DNA of 64,000 bases from Guptibacillus hwajinpoensis (GTDB lineage: Bacteria; Bacillota; Bacilli; Bacillales; Guptibacillaceae): positions 128,378 to 192,377 of the forward strand of contig NZ_LELK01000001.1 in the NCBI RefSeq assembly GCF_001039475.1, read 5' to 3'. How positions within the stretch are numbered: position 1 is the stretch's first letter; the number at the start of each line of letters is the position of its first letter. The notes below the pieces were generated by a model. The model worked only from the letters and a program-made list of their open reading frames with translations, ran no database searches and was not told the origin of the DNA. Below, one piece after another: positions 45,692-54,241 of this stretch. Both the position numbers and the translations under genes were made by a program.

Positions 45692-47971
45692 ATGACTATT
45701 TTAAAAAACAGTGGTAAAAAGCGAAAAATTACTTCCTGTAAAGGTTATGGTCCTAAAGAGGGAAAATGTAAGAATAAAACAGTCAATCCTGATAAAAGTC
45801 CTTATTGTAAAAACTGTGCTGGATCAAGTTTTGAACGCCAGATAGGACGCTTATTTGAAATTCAAGGATACAATGTCACATATAATATTAAAGTCAATAG
45901 CACTCAAAATGATTTGTTTGCTCAGTTAAAGTATGGTGTTCTAAACACTGGTATTCTAGTTGAATGTAAATGGAAATTTGATGAAAACGACACAGTGAAT
46001 GGACAAGATGTACGAAAGCTTTATGGTTCATGGGATATTTACAATAACAATAACACTGGAATAAAAAGAGCTGAGAAAGCTTTCCTTATTACAAATGCAA
46101 AGTTTGCCCCAGAAGCAAAAGAAGTTGCAAAAGGGTTAAATATTGAGTTGTACACTGAATTTGAACTAATTAAAAATCTATTGAACTTCGAACCATATCT
46201 AAATCAGCTTGTAAGTGAGTTCGAAAGAAGTCATCTAAAAGATCATTATATAGAAGTTGAATCAGTGGATGGTTACCCTCTTTCAGAAGAAGTAGAACTT
46301 TTTATTAATGATATGGATAATGAAGCAATTGTTATATTAGGTGATTATGGAACTGGAAAAACCTCTTTTTGCTATAAATACTGTTCAGACTCAGCAAAAA
46401 AAATTTTAAACGGGGAAGATGCGCCGCTACCAATACTTATTCAATTAAGAGATTACACTAAAGCAGTTGATATGGAACAATTAATTACTAACTTCCTTGT
46501 AAACAAATGCCAAATACCAAATGGGAATTTGAATACGTTTTTGCAAATGCTAGAGTATGGATACATTGTATTAATTTTTGATGGATTTGATGAAATTGCT
46601 AGAAGAGTTGATTATGCAACAAAGTATAAAGTTTTTACTGAAATATGCAAGTTTGCTTCTGAAAGTTCAAAAGTTATAGTAACTTGTCGTCCAAATTTCT
46701 TTAATCATAAAGATGAATTTAAAGAAATTTTCAAAGATTCCCCCCTTTACTTTGAGCCAAATTTAAAAACAGTTGAATTTACCGAAATTAGAATAGGAGA
46801 TTTAACTAAAGAGCAAATTGAAAATTATATTCTTAGCTATTCAAAAAAGATAACCTCACAAGGATTTGAAGTAAACGATTTTATTAATACTATAGAAGAA
46901 ATACATGACTTATCAGATTTAATAAAACGTCCAGTACTTTTGAATGTAATTGTTGAAACGGTTCCAAAACTCCTCTTAGAAAAACAAAAAACTAAAATTA
47001 ACGCAGCGAGCTTATACGAAAAATACACTAACTTCTGGATAAAAAGAGAAGATCAAAAAGGTAAAACTTTAATTAAGTCGGAACAAAAGATGCTTTTTTC
47101 TCAAGAGTTAGCTTGGAAAATGTATAATAACAACGTTTTAAGCATTAACTACAAAGACTTACCGGCTGAAATTAAAGAATATTTCGATATAAATTCTGTA
47201 GATGATATAGACCATTTTTCCCATGATATTAAAACTTGCTCATTTTTGAATAATGACGAAGAAGGTAATTTTAAGTTCATTCATAAGTCCTTTATGGAAT
47301 ACTTTGCGGCTGTTTATATAGTTGAAAATCTAAAAGAAATAAAAGTTGCAACTTTAGATAAACTTTTAGGAAATAGCTTAATTTCTATGGAAGTAGGATT
47401 TTTCATTAGGGATTTGATTAAAAATAATAAAATAGATAAAGGTAAAATAATAAAATTCAATAAATCCAAACTAGATAAATTTAATGATACAACCATTAAA
47501 AACTTAATATCATTACTTTCAAAAACAGGCTATGATGTTTCAAGCTTATTGACTTCCGTATCAATGATTGGAGGTACTGATTTAAGTTATTGTAATTTCG
47601 AAAATCTTACATTTAATAACCAATCATTACTTGGAGTTCATTTCCATAGTGCTACACTTAAAAAAGTAAGTTTTATTAATTGTCAACTCACAGATAATAT
47701 ATTTAAAAATGCTAATTTAATAGATGTGAAATTTGAAGGATGTGACTTGGAAATGTCTGACTTCTCTAAAGCCAAAATTAAGGGAAGTACTTTTGTAAGT
47801 TCGAACTTAGCGCTTTCCAAGTTTTACGAAACAAAGATTGAAAATTCCGACTTTGATTCAGCTGATATGACAGAAATTGAAGGAAATAAATCAACACAAT
47901 TTCTTAAATGTGAAAACTTAGAAAATACAATTGGATTTCCATATACTCTGGTAAAAAACATTTATAAGTAG
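45692..47971 (+). CDS. NACHT STAND NTPase with nuclease-like N-terminus and pentapeptide repeats
   Basis: 759-residue multidomain protein. Residues 16-45: Cys-rich zinc-finger-like segment (CKGYG...CKNK...YCKNCAG). Residues about 46-150: PD-(D/E)xK-like restriction-endonuclease domain with candidate Asp74 and Glu91-Cys-Lys93 (ECKWK). Residues about 210-400: NACHT NTPase with Walker A GDYGTGKTS (217-225), Walker B LIFDGFDEIA (about 294) and the sensor CRPNFF. Residues about 628-730: pentapeptide repeats (DLSYCNFENLTFNN type). STAND NACHT proteins with nuclease effectors act in abortive antiphage defence; the ligand sensor would be the C-terminal part. It is AT-rich and stands alone before the cassette-like array. 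RBS GAGGAG. Confidence 0.85.
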   Translation: MTILKNSGKKRKITSCKGYGPKEGKCKNKTVNPDKSPYCKNCAGSSFERQIGRLFEIQGYNVTYNIKVNSTQNDLFAQLKYGVLNTGILVECKWKFDENDTVNGQDVRKLYGSWDIYNNNNTGIKRAEKAFLITNAKFAPEAKEVAKGLNIELYTEFELIKNLLNFEPYLNQLVSEFERSHLKDHYIEVESVDGYPLSEEVELFINDMDNEAIVILGDYGTGKTSFCYKYCSDSAKKILNGEDAPLPILIQLRDYTKAVDMEQLITNFLVNKCQIPNGNLNTFLQMLEYGYIVLIFDGFDEIARRVDYATKYKVFTEICKFASESSKVIVTCRPNFFNHKDEFKEIFKDSPLYFEPNLKTVEFTEIRIGDLTKEQIENYILSYSKKITSQGFEVNDFINTIEEIHDLSDLIKRPVLLNVIVETVPKLLLEKQKTKINAASLYEKYTNFWIKREDQKGKTLIKSEQKMLFSQELAWKMYNNNVLSINYKDLPAEIKEYFDINSVDDIDHFSHDIKTCSFLNNDEEGNFKFIHKSFMEYFAAVYIVENLKEIKVATLDKLLGNSLISMEVGFFIRDLIKNNKIDKGKIIKFNKSKLDKFNDTTIKNLISLLSKTGYDVSSLLTSVSMIGGTDLSYCNFENLTFNNQSLLGVHFHSATLKKVSFINCQLTDNIFKNANLIDVKFEGCDLEMSDFSKAKIKGSTFVSSNLALSKFYETKIENSDFDSADMTEIEGNKSTQFLKCENLENTIGFPYTLVKNIYK

Positions 47972-48296
47972 AGTTTTCCTTTAACAAATTCTAATAACTG
48001 AATTAACGTCGAATAAAGAAATTTATTTAGTTTCCTTATAGTGAATTTACCATTTATTAACGAGGAAATACTGGAATAAAAGAAGATCAAAGCCAATCAT
48101 GTTTTAGTATTTAACCTTTAGTATATCGAGCAAAAGACAAGCTTTTTTATTGGATACTATTGCTAATATATTTATATACATGGTTGCTTATTCAAACAGA
48201 GAGCACTTTAGAAGGAATAATAGTAATTAAATGTTTTGGATTTTTCTATTACGATGAAGATGTCTTTAATAGTCCTAGTGAGGAGTGCTTAATTAT
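47972..48296. other. Gene-poor 325-base gap
   Basis: AT-rich spacer (no rRNA, tRNA or array element). A short open frame starting near 48160 overlaps the next gene in another phase and is not supported by an RBS. Confidence 0.5.
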
Positions 48297-49070
48297 ATGG
48301 ATTGGAAAAATAATGATGGGTGGAAAAAAGTGTTCCCTAAAGAAAGAATATTCCTTATGAAGCATCATAATTGGGCATTTATTGCATGGGACTTAGCACT
48401 TGATAAAGGGTGGGTAAATAAAAATGCAACATTATTTCATATTGATCAACATCTAGATGCTGCAATAGATGGAGCACAGGTACCTGGCCTATTAAAGGCT
48501 ACAGGTTTAAAGGAACTTTCCGACCTAACAGCTAGTACATTAGGTAATGATAGAATTGTAGGAATTGATAATTTTATTTGGGCGGGGGTTGCTAGAGAGA
48601 CGATTCAAAGGATTTTATATGTGTCACCTGAAGAAAATGAGGATTTGTTCAATCAGGAACTGCACTTGCAAGAATTAAAAGATTGCTTACTAGAAGAAAG
48701 AATAGAGCAACATTGGGGGATGCAGTGGGAATCTATTGAAATGTTAGAGTTTGCAAAGAAAAGAAACCTTCTAAATATATTTACTAAGGACAATTCATTA
48801 ATACTTGATTTAGACTTAGATTATTTTGCTTTTGGAAGCCAAAATGAGTCAGGGCATACTATTTATAAACTTAAAAATAGAGAAGAAATTCAGACAGACT
48901 TACGTTGTTTAAAAAACCTTTACTCTTGGGATGCAATAACAATAGCTATCTCGCCAGAAGATTGGTACATTGGCGGACAAGATAATGCTGAATATGTATT
49001 GAATCTTTTTTTAGAAGAATTTCATCTAGATCTTACAGAGGCAAGAGATTGGTCCGTTTTAAAAAATTAA
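48297..49070 (+). CDS. UPF0489 family protein
   Basis: 257-residue UPF0489 protein with an arginase-like pattern: FHIDQHLDAA near residue 45 and LILDLDLDYFAFG near residue 165 provide the Asp/His metal-type residues. Family function is unknown. Start at 48297 follows GAGGAG by eleven bases. It is the first gene of the run in which each unit ends with the conserved element (copy 1 lies 8 bases after the stop). Confidence 0.82.
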   Translation: MDWKNNDGWKKVFPKERIFLMKHHNWAFIAWDLALDKGWVNKNATLFHIDQHLDAAIDGAQVPGLLKATGLKELSDLTASTLGNDRIVGIDNFIWAGVARETIQRILYVSPEENEDLFNQELHLQELKDCLLEERIEQHWGMQWESIEMLEFAKKRNLLNIFTKDNSLILDLDLDYFAFGSQNESGHTIYKLKNREEIQTDLRCLKNLYSWDAITIAISPEDWYIGGQDNAEYVLNLFLEEFHLDLTEARDWSVLKN

Positions 49071-49077
49071 TGTAAGT

Positions 49078-49132
49078 TATCTTGATTACGTGTCTTCAAC
49101 TAAATCGGAGCGATAGAACTTCCTAAGCTCCC
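49078..49132 (+). repeat. Array element copy 1
   Basis: TATCTTGATTACG, TCTTCAACTAAATCGGAGC, then GGAGC (49107-49111) pairing with GCTCC (49127-49131). Directly follows the UPF0489 gene. Confidence 0.85.
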
Positions 49133-49157
49133 TTGTTTATTGAAAGAAGGAGAGAAA

Positions 49158-49613
49158 ATGAATACTGAGTTAAAGAGGTTAAACTCAACTAATATAGAAG
49201 AATCCACAAAGCTATATATTGACGTTTTTAATGGAGAACCTTGGTATGATGGATGGGAATTAGAAGATGCGAGAGAACGCTTAGAGGATATATTTAATAT
49301 TCCTAATTTCATAGGCATTGGAATATACGATGATAAAGAAGAGTTAATTGGATTTTTGTTAGGATATACTGAAAAGTGGTTAAGCAGCAATCATTTTTAT
49401 CTTAACGAAATGTGTGTGAAAACTGATCTTCAAAGTAAGGGAATAGGTTCTAAATTATTGAAAGAATTGGAGAATATATACGAGGAAAAGAACATAAGTC
49501 GTATATATCTTCTAACTGCGAGAGCAGGACAGGCAGAAGCTTTTTACAAGAGAAGTAACTTTTATGTTAGCCCCAAGATGATAATGATGTCTAAAAGATT
49601 AGACTTTAGCTAA
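49158..49613 (+). CDS. GNAT acetyltransferase
   Basis: 151-residue GNAT. FLLGYTEKW and the acetyl-CoA loop VKTDLQSKGIGSKLLKELE (near residue 90) are clear, with AFYKRSNFYVS as motif B. The start at 49158 lies 7 bases after GGAG; the upstream ATG at 49140 contains this RBS in its frame. Substrate unknown. Confidence 0.88.
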   Translation: MNTELKRLNSTNIEESTKLYIDVFNGEPWYDGWELEDARERLEDIFNIPNFIGIGIYDDKEELIGFLLGYTEKWLSSNHFYLNEMCVKTDLQSKGIGSKLLKELENIYEEKNISRIYLLTARAGQAEAFYKRSNFYVSPKMIMMSKRLDFS

Positions 49614-49630
49614 GGATTATATATACCTTA

Positions 49631-49685
49631 AAATCAAGTCTTCAACTATCTCGGGTCGATAGCGAAAAGTCCTCTTTTGGTATCG
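49631..49685 (+). repeat. Array element copy 2
   Basis: AAATCAAGTCTTCAACTATC then TCGGGTCG (one base off CGGAGC); CGATA (49657) pairs with TATCG (49681). Follows the GNAT gene. Confidence 0.8.
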
Positions 49686-49802
49686 TATATTGTAACGGTA
49701 AGTCGAAGAATACCATTTTGCCAGATTATAGGGCGGCAATATTGCTCATCACCAGTGGGGAATGTGAAAAGTGTGAAGTTTGACAAGGAGGAAGGGTTTT
49801 CA

Positions 49803-50300
49803 ATGATAGAAAAAACTATTATAGCTGATCCTAGCTTTTTAGGAGCTTTAATTGGTGCAATTATAACAGGTTTGATAGCAATACTAGTTATGTGGAGACA
49901 AATAGTTTATGACAAAAAGAAAAAGTACAAAGAAGACAATAGAAATTTTGTTAAGGTATTAACATTGATTGAAAGCGAAGGAGAACGCTTTTATTCGTTA
50001 GGTAAGATGATTGTGGAATTTGACTACGACGAAAACCATATGACACTTGAATCGTTAGAAAGAATGGAGAAAGTCAGAAAGAACATTAGCAGGGTGGATC
50101 ACAATCATGTCCCCCAAAAATATTACGCAGACTTTATTAATTTCCAAAGTACTTTAGAGGCTCTTTTAAAAAACATTAAAGCCGGGATAAACAAAGAGCA
50201 TGGAAGTGAAGGGAATTACGAGATGTTAAAGGGTTTTAAAAACGATATTGATAGTTTTGTTACAACTAAACAAGAACTTCTAAAGAAATATAAATTCTAA
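49803..50300 (+). CDS. Membrane-anchored protein of unknown function
   Basis: 165-residue protein: one N-terminal membrane helix (about 11-32, GALIGAIITGLIAILVMW) followed by a basic patch and a charged, helical cytoplasmic domain. The start at 49803 is set by CAAGGAGG; open frame upstream is inside copy 2 of the element. The family is not recognised; the layout resembles small membrane-anchored regulators or defence accessory proteins. It is its own unit in the array. Confidence 0.75.
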   Translation: MIEKTIIADPSFLGALIGAIITGLIAILVMWRQIVYDKKKKYKEDNRNFVKVLTLIESEGERFYSLGKMIVEFDYDENHMTLESLERMEKVRKNISRVDHNHVPQKYYADFINFQSTLEALLKNIKAGINKEHGSEGNYEMLKGFKNDIDSFVTTKQELLKKYKF

Positions 50301-50403
50301 AAGCCTATTGGAGAACTGAGATCGAATGTTAGAACACTGGTTTAACCCTTTTTTAAAATGAAGAGAAGTGAGTTCATTAAAAGTACAACGAGTATGCCTT
50401 ATA

Positions 50404-50457
50404 TAGTTCGAGATAGAGTCTTCAACAAACTCGGAGCAATTGTTTAATAGAGCATTA
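50404..50457 (+). repeat. Array element copy 3
   Basis: AGTTCGAGATAGA, TCTTCAACAAACTCGGAGC, then AATTGTTTAATAGAGC. Follows the membrane-anchored protein gene. Confidence 0.85.
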
Positions 50458-50557
50458 GTCCTTTATTACATAAATACAAGAATATCGTGGCATTTAGATA
50501 TCTAACTAATGGAGCAGAATAGTGGAAGCAATTCATTGGCGTTACGGGGAGGAAAAA

Positions 50558-51415
50558 ATGGTTGTACGGCGAAAAAAATCGCTTATCACTTTAGCGATCT
50601 TAATATTACTTGTATCTTATTACTTTTCGCAGCTTAATTGGATTTCGATATCAAAGGAATTTGTTTCTTTGGAAGATTTGCCAGAGGAATTTGATGGTTT
50701 TAAAATCGTGCAATTAGCAGATTTGCACAACAAAGAATTTGGAGAAGGAAACAAGAGACTGGTTGATAAAATTAATGGACTGGAGCCAGATATTATTGTT
50801 ATAACTGGTGATATGTTAAATAATTCCCAAGAAATACCGAATAACGGAGAAGTTCTGGTAGAGTTACTTGAAAATCTAAGCAATGATTATCCGATATATT
50901 ATGTTACTGGTGAACACGAAGAAGGTATGTATTACGAAGATAGAAATAAGTATCAAAACAAAGGTACTAAAGAAGAATATGAAGAAAGATTAAGGGAACT
51001 GGGGATTACCGTTTTAAATGATGAAAAAGCAACAATCACAGAACAAGATTCAAAAATTAACTTGTATGGGTTGAAAGAACATTTGTCAGGAGAAATGCGT
51101 ATCGAACATCGCTTAGGGAAAACGAGTGACGACAAAGTGGATATTTTACTTTCGCATAGACCTTTTTATTTTGATGAATACGTTGATTGGGGAGCTGATT
51201 TAGTCTTTTCTGGGGATACTCACGGAGGGATGATACATCTACCATTTATTGGAGGGGTTGTATCAACGGAAGAACTGTTTCCAGAATATGATGGTGGTTT
51301 GTATCATAAAGAAAGCTCCTTAATGGTTGTAAGTAGAGGGTTGGGTAACAATCCAGTTCCTCTTAGAGTGAACAATCGACCAGAATTAGTTGAAATCGTA
51401 TTAAAAAGTAAATAA
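50558..51415 (+). CDS. Metallophosphoesterase, YkuE-like, membrane-anchored
   Basis: 285-residue calcineurin-like phosphoesterase with a membrane helix at residues 8-25. Motifs: ADLHN (canonical DxH), VITGDML (GD), VTGEHEEG (family GNHE), LLSHRPF and SGDTHGG (canonical GHxHGG). Asn of GNHE and the first His of GHTH differ here (Glu and Asp), so metal use may differ. Start at 50558 follows GGGGAGG. YkuE-type enzymes act near the membrane on phosphodiesters; substrate unknown. Confidence 0.85.
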   Translation: MVVRRKKSLITLAILILLVSYYFSQLNWISISKEFVSLEDLPEEFDGFKIVQLADLHNKEFGEGNKRLVDKINGLEPDIIVITGDMLNNSQEIPNNGEVLVELLENLSNDYPIYYVTGEHEEGMYYEDRNKYQNKGTKEEYEERLRELGITVLNDEKATITEQDSKINLYGLKEHLSGEMRIEHRLGKTSDDKVDILLSHRPFYFDEYVDWGADLVFSGDTHGGMIHLPFIGGVVSTEELFPEYDGGLYHKESSLMVVSRGLGNNPVPLRVNNRPELVEIVLKSK

Positions 51416-51464
51416 GTAGTTACTTCTAATTAAAGTAATGGGGCTAAAGTAAAAAGACTATCCA

Positions 51465-51519
51465 AGATATATCTCGAACTCGAGTATTAAACAAACTCGG
51501 AGCAAATCATTAATAATTA
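51465..51519 (+). repeat. Array element copy 4
   Basis: ATATATCTCGAACTCGAG, then TATTAAACAAACTCGGAGC and CAAATCATTAATAATT. The TCTTC part is changed to TATTA. Follows the phosphoesterase gene. Confidence 0.75.
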
Positions 51520-51549
51520 GATATAAGAACTTATTTAAGGGGGGATTGT

Positions 51550-51855
51550 ATGGATGTACTGATGTATTTATTTCTTGCTGCATTGTTAATCCCAGCAAAT
51601 ATATTCATGATTAAATGGCACAGAAGTGGGAGTCTTCCCCTCTGGGCTTCTGGTATTTTATTAGCAATTCTTGGCGTTGGACTTGGATTTGTTGTTGGTG
51701 GAATCCTAGTAGGGCCTGGTAATGCCGGCCAAGGTGGAAGCCTAATGGCAGCTTTTGTAGGTCTTATTACAGTAGCTAATGGATTAATACATTTCCTCAT
51801 AGGACTTATAATAGTGATCGGAAAACTATTTACTAAAAAGAATACCCAAGTATAA
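51550..51855 (+). CDS. Small membrane protein, 101 residues
   Basis: Three hydrophobic segments rich in Gly/Leu/Ile (AALLIPANIFMIKW, ILLAILGVGLGFVVGGIL, LITVANGLIHFLIGLIIVIG), ending in KKNTQV. Strong RBS TAAGGGGGG upstream. Unknown family. It is a single-gene unit in the array. Confidence 0.75.
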   Translation: MDVLMYLFLAALLIPANIFMIKWHRSGSLPLWASGILLAILGVGLGFVVGGILVGPGNAGQGGSLMAAFVGLITVANGLIHFLIGLIIVIGKLFTKKNTQV

Positions 51856-51878
51856 GAAGAACCCAAGTCATACATAAA

Positions 51879-51912
51879 CGTTCTTCTATTATTTCGGAGC
51901 AAGAATTGAATA
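51879..51912 (+). repeat. Array element copy 5
   Basis: TTCTTCTATTATTTCGGAGC followed by AAGAATTGAA. Closely follows the 101-residue membrane protein gene. Confidence 0.8.
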
Positions 51913-51950
51913 TTGAGAGGATTGCCCATAATTCGATTTAAGGAGGACAA

Positions 51951-52133
51951 ATGGTCATTAGATTTATAAGAGTTATAAGTGTTTTTTTCGTTCTTTACTT
52001 CGTATCAGCTTGGGTTTTACATATTATAGTAGAGAATGCACCTGATGCCTTACCATTGTTTTTTGTAGGACTACTTGTTCTGTTAGTGATAGTAGTAGGA
52101 TTTTTAATTAATCATTATAGAAGAAGACAATAA
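51951..52133 (+). CDS. Small membrane protein, 60 residues
   Basis: Two predicted membrane helices (ISVFFVLYFVSAWVLHIIV and PLFFVGLLVLLVIVVGFLI) and a basic C-terminus NHYRRRQ. RBS AAGGAGG lies 5 bases before the ATG. Unrecognised; separate unit in the array. Confidence 0.7.
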   Translation: MVIRFIRVISVFFVLYFVSAWVLHIIVENAPDALPLFFVGLLVLLVIVVGFLINHYRRRQ

Positions 52134-52180
52134 TACGCCTAACTTAATTTGTTGCAGATCGAAATTCAAACATTCATTTG

Positions 52181-52231
52181 AATTGATTCATTCTTAAGCA
52201 ATCTCGGAGCTTTACTGAAATATAGGCGCTC
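52181..52231 (+). repeat. Array element copy 6
   Basis: AATTGATTCA, TTCTTAAGCAATCTCGGAGC, then GAGC pairing with GCTC at 52228-52231. Confidence 0.85.
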
Positions 52232-52294
52232 AATGCACAGGGGTTATGGAAGAAGTAAAAAGGATGGAAAGTATCATGTTTGGGGGATTTAGAA

Positions 52295-52846
52295 ATGGAC
52301 TTTGAAGATTATCTAAAGGAAATGGCTGAATTTGAAACGGAACGATTAAAACTTAGAAAATTAACTTATGTTGACTTAGACGATGTATATGAGTTTTGCT
52401 CTAATCCCAAAGTAGCTCACCCAATGACATGGGAAGTAAATACTTCACGGGAAATAACTAATGATTTCTTAAAAGTAGTAATTACTGGTTACGAAGATGG
52501 AGAGTCTGGTGAATGGGCAATAGAATGGAAAGAAACAGGTAAAGTCATTGGAGTTGCAGCGTTTATTGAATGGAGCAATAATCATAAGTGCATAGAAATA
52601 GGTTATTTTCTTTCAGAGAATTTTTGGGGAAGGGGAATTGTTACCGAAGCACTCCAAGAACTAATTCGCTATGGATTTAATGAACTTAATTCTAATAGGA
52701 TTGAGGGTAGATGTGATACTGACAACATTGGCTCCCAGAAGGTAATGAGAAAATTAGGTATGGAATATGAAGGTACATTACGAAAAAATGAATTTATCAA
52801 GGGGGAATTTAGAGATACTCAAGTATATTCAATTCTAAGTAGTTAA
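52295..52846 (+). CDS. GNAT acetyltransferase, RimJ/RimL type
   Basis: 183-residue N-acetyltransferase: FETERLKLRKLTYVDLDDVYEF start, IGYFLSENFWGRGIVTEAL acetyl-CoA motif and NIGSQKVMRKLGMEYEGTLR motif B, as in ribosomal-protein alanine acetyltransferases. Start at 52295 follows TGGGGGA. Substrate unknown. Confidence 0.9.
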   Translation: MDFEDYLKEMAEFETERLKLRKLTYVDLDDVYEFCSNPKVAHPMTWEVNTSREITNDFLKVVITGYEDGESGEWAIEWKETGKVIGVAAFIEWSNNHKCIEIGYFLSENFWGRGIVTEALQELIRYGFNELNSNRIEGRCDTDNIGSQKVMRKLGMEYEGTLRKNEFIKGEFRDTQVYSILSS

Positions 52847-52903
52847 ACAGATGAAAAATATTAAGACGAGAAATAATAGAGTTACATAAACTAAGTGGGG
52901 TTT

Positions 52904-52950
52904 TGCTTGTCCATTAAGCGAGGAGCTAATCGGTAATTACGGATCAGCTT
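52904..52950 (+). repeat. Degenerate array element copy 7
   Basis: CCATTAAGCGAGGAGCTAATC then GGATCAGCTT, resembling TTAAGCAATCTCGGAGC plus its stem arm (GAGCTAATC / GATCAGCT). The next copy follows within 110 bases without a gene between. Confidence 0.45.
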
Positions 52951-53056
52951 CTGGTTTTAAGAAATAATGATCGAGTGATTGAGTTAGTTATTAGTATTTG
53001 ATATATATAGGATTAACATATTCGGACTGTGAAGAGGAGATATTTGTGCCAAACAA

Positions 53057-53140
53057 ATATCTTGATATCTAGTCTTCCACAATCTCGGAGCTTTAATTGG
53101 ATATAGAAAAGGCAATTTTCATAATGAAAATTGCCTTTTC
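53057..53140 (+). repeat. Array element copy 8 with following terminator
   Basis: AAATATCTTGATATCTAG, TCTTCCACAATCTCGGAGC, then a separate perfect hairpin GAAAAGGCAATTTTCAT / ATGAAAATTGCCTTTTC (53106-53140) that works as an intrinsic terminator. Confidence 0.88.
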
Positions 53141-53238
53141 TAGTGTTAATTAGTTAATGGATATATCCAAAGCGAAAATATACATAATTTCCCTTTGTGT
53201 AGCTCAGGAATAGTTTTTTTGAGAAATACCTTCTTTTC

Positions 53239-53266
53239 AAAAACTTTCAAGTCGGTACATCGTCTA
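53239..53266 (+). promoter_or_regulatory. ECF-type promoter of the sigma/PadR/SEDS operon
   Basis: AAAAAC (53239-53244), 16-base spacer, CGTCTA (53261-53266). Resembles ECF promoters of the SigM/SigW type (GAAAC-N16-CGTC) and suggests autoregulation of the sigma gene. Confidence 0.5.
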
Positions 53267-53285
53267 ATGTAAGGGAGGGTGAAAA

Positions 53286-53825
53286 GTGGAAGAGTACATT
53301 GAAAATATAGTTGATACGGCTGATAAAAATAATTTAATAGACGAGATGATGAGAAGCTTTGGTGAAGAGATTCTCTATCTGATGTATTCCTATGTAAAAG
53401 ACAAGTCAATAGCCGAAGATTTGACTCAAGAGGTCTTTGTGAAGTGCTATCAGAAATTACATACCTACAAACAACATTCTAAAATGAAGACCTGGGTTTG
53501 GAGAATTGCTATCAATCACTGCAAAGACTATCTTAAGAGCTGGTACAAAAGAAAGGTGATTCCTTCTGAAGTAGAAGTTGCTCTTACTCCAGCAAGAGAA
53601 TCTGGTGTGGAAGATTCAGTTGTTCGACAGGAAGAAGACGAAGAGTTGGTCATAGCTGTCATGGATCTTCCAATTCATTATAGAGAGGTTATTTATCTCT
53701 TTTATTTTGAAGAAATGTCAATTAAAGAAATTAGTAGCGTGATAGATCAAAATATAAACACGGTTAAAACGAGATTGAAACGAGCTAAGCAATTGCTTAA
53801 GGAACAGTTAGGAGGAATGATCTGA
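53286..53825 (+). CDS. ECF-type sigma-70 factor
   Basis: 179-residue ECF sigma factor: region 2 with DKSIAEDLTQEVFVKCYQKLHTY and WVWRIAINHCKDYLKSW, region 4 with LPIHYREVIYLFYFEEMSIKEISSVI and NTVKTRLKRAKQLLKEQL. GTG start at 53286 with AAGGGAGG. Its stop overlaps the next start (ATGATCTGATGG) so the three-gene operon is tightly coupled. No anti-sigma with a membrane zinc motif is present; the HAAS-SEDS protein may take that place. Confidence 0.9.
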   Translation: MEEYIENIVDTADKNNLIDEMMRSFGEEILYLMYSYVKDKSIAEDLTQEVFVKCYQKLHTYKQHSKMKTWVWRIAINHCKDYLKSWYKRKVIPSEVEVALTPARESGVEDSVVRQEEDEELVIAVMDLPIHYREVIYLFYFEEMSIKEISSVIDQNINTVKTRLKRAKQLLKEQLGGMI

Positions 53826-54241
53826 TGGAGGAAAGGCTAAAGAACTTGAAGAAATCGATGAAAAAAACATGCTTTAGTCAATTGGAATTCACAGAGGCTA
53901 ATAGGAATCAGATACACAAAAAGATAGAGAAAGAAGTGGAAGATGATGAAATGATCCTTCTCGCAGTGTTACAGTTGCTTTTAGAAGAGAAAACGGGTCA
54001 TGACGTGGCGAAGCAATTGCGTAGCAGGGGGATTTTAAAGTTTGAAGATGAGGAAGGGCTGTTATATACAGTTCTACACGCCCTGGAACAGAAAAGCTAC
54101 TTAATCGTAAGGTGGCATAGCGATTACTCAAAAATGTATAAACTAACTAGTAAGGGTAGAAAAGTACTGAAGAAAATGGAAACCAAAAGAGTGAGAGGCG
54201 TTCTTAAACTTAGTAATTTGACTGGGATGTATGAATCATGA
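53825..54241 (+). CDS. PadR-family regulator
   Basis: 138-residue PadR-like protein. An N-terminal amphipathic extension of about 40 residues precedes the winged helix (ILLAVLQLLLEEKTGHDVAKQLRSRGILKFEDEEGLLYTVLHALEQKSYL; the Y of YK is Y..KMYKLTSKGRKVL). It is translationally coupled to the sigma gene and to the next one (ATGA overlap). Likely a transcription regulator of the operon. Confidence 0.85.
   Translation: MEERLKNLKKSMKKTCFSQLEFTEANRNQIHKKIEKEVEDDEMILLAVLQLLLEEKTGHDVAKQLRSRGILKFEDEEGLLYTVLHALEQKSYLIVRWHSDYSKMYKLTSKGRKVLKKMETKRVRGVLKLSNLTGMYES

Noticed and set aside
48160..48360. 66-codon open frame before the UPF0489 gene
   Set aside because: No RBS, unusual composition, and it runs into the real gene in another frame.
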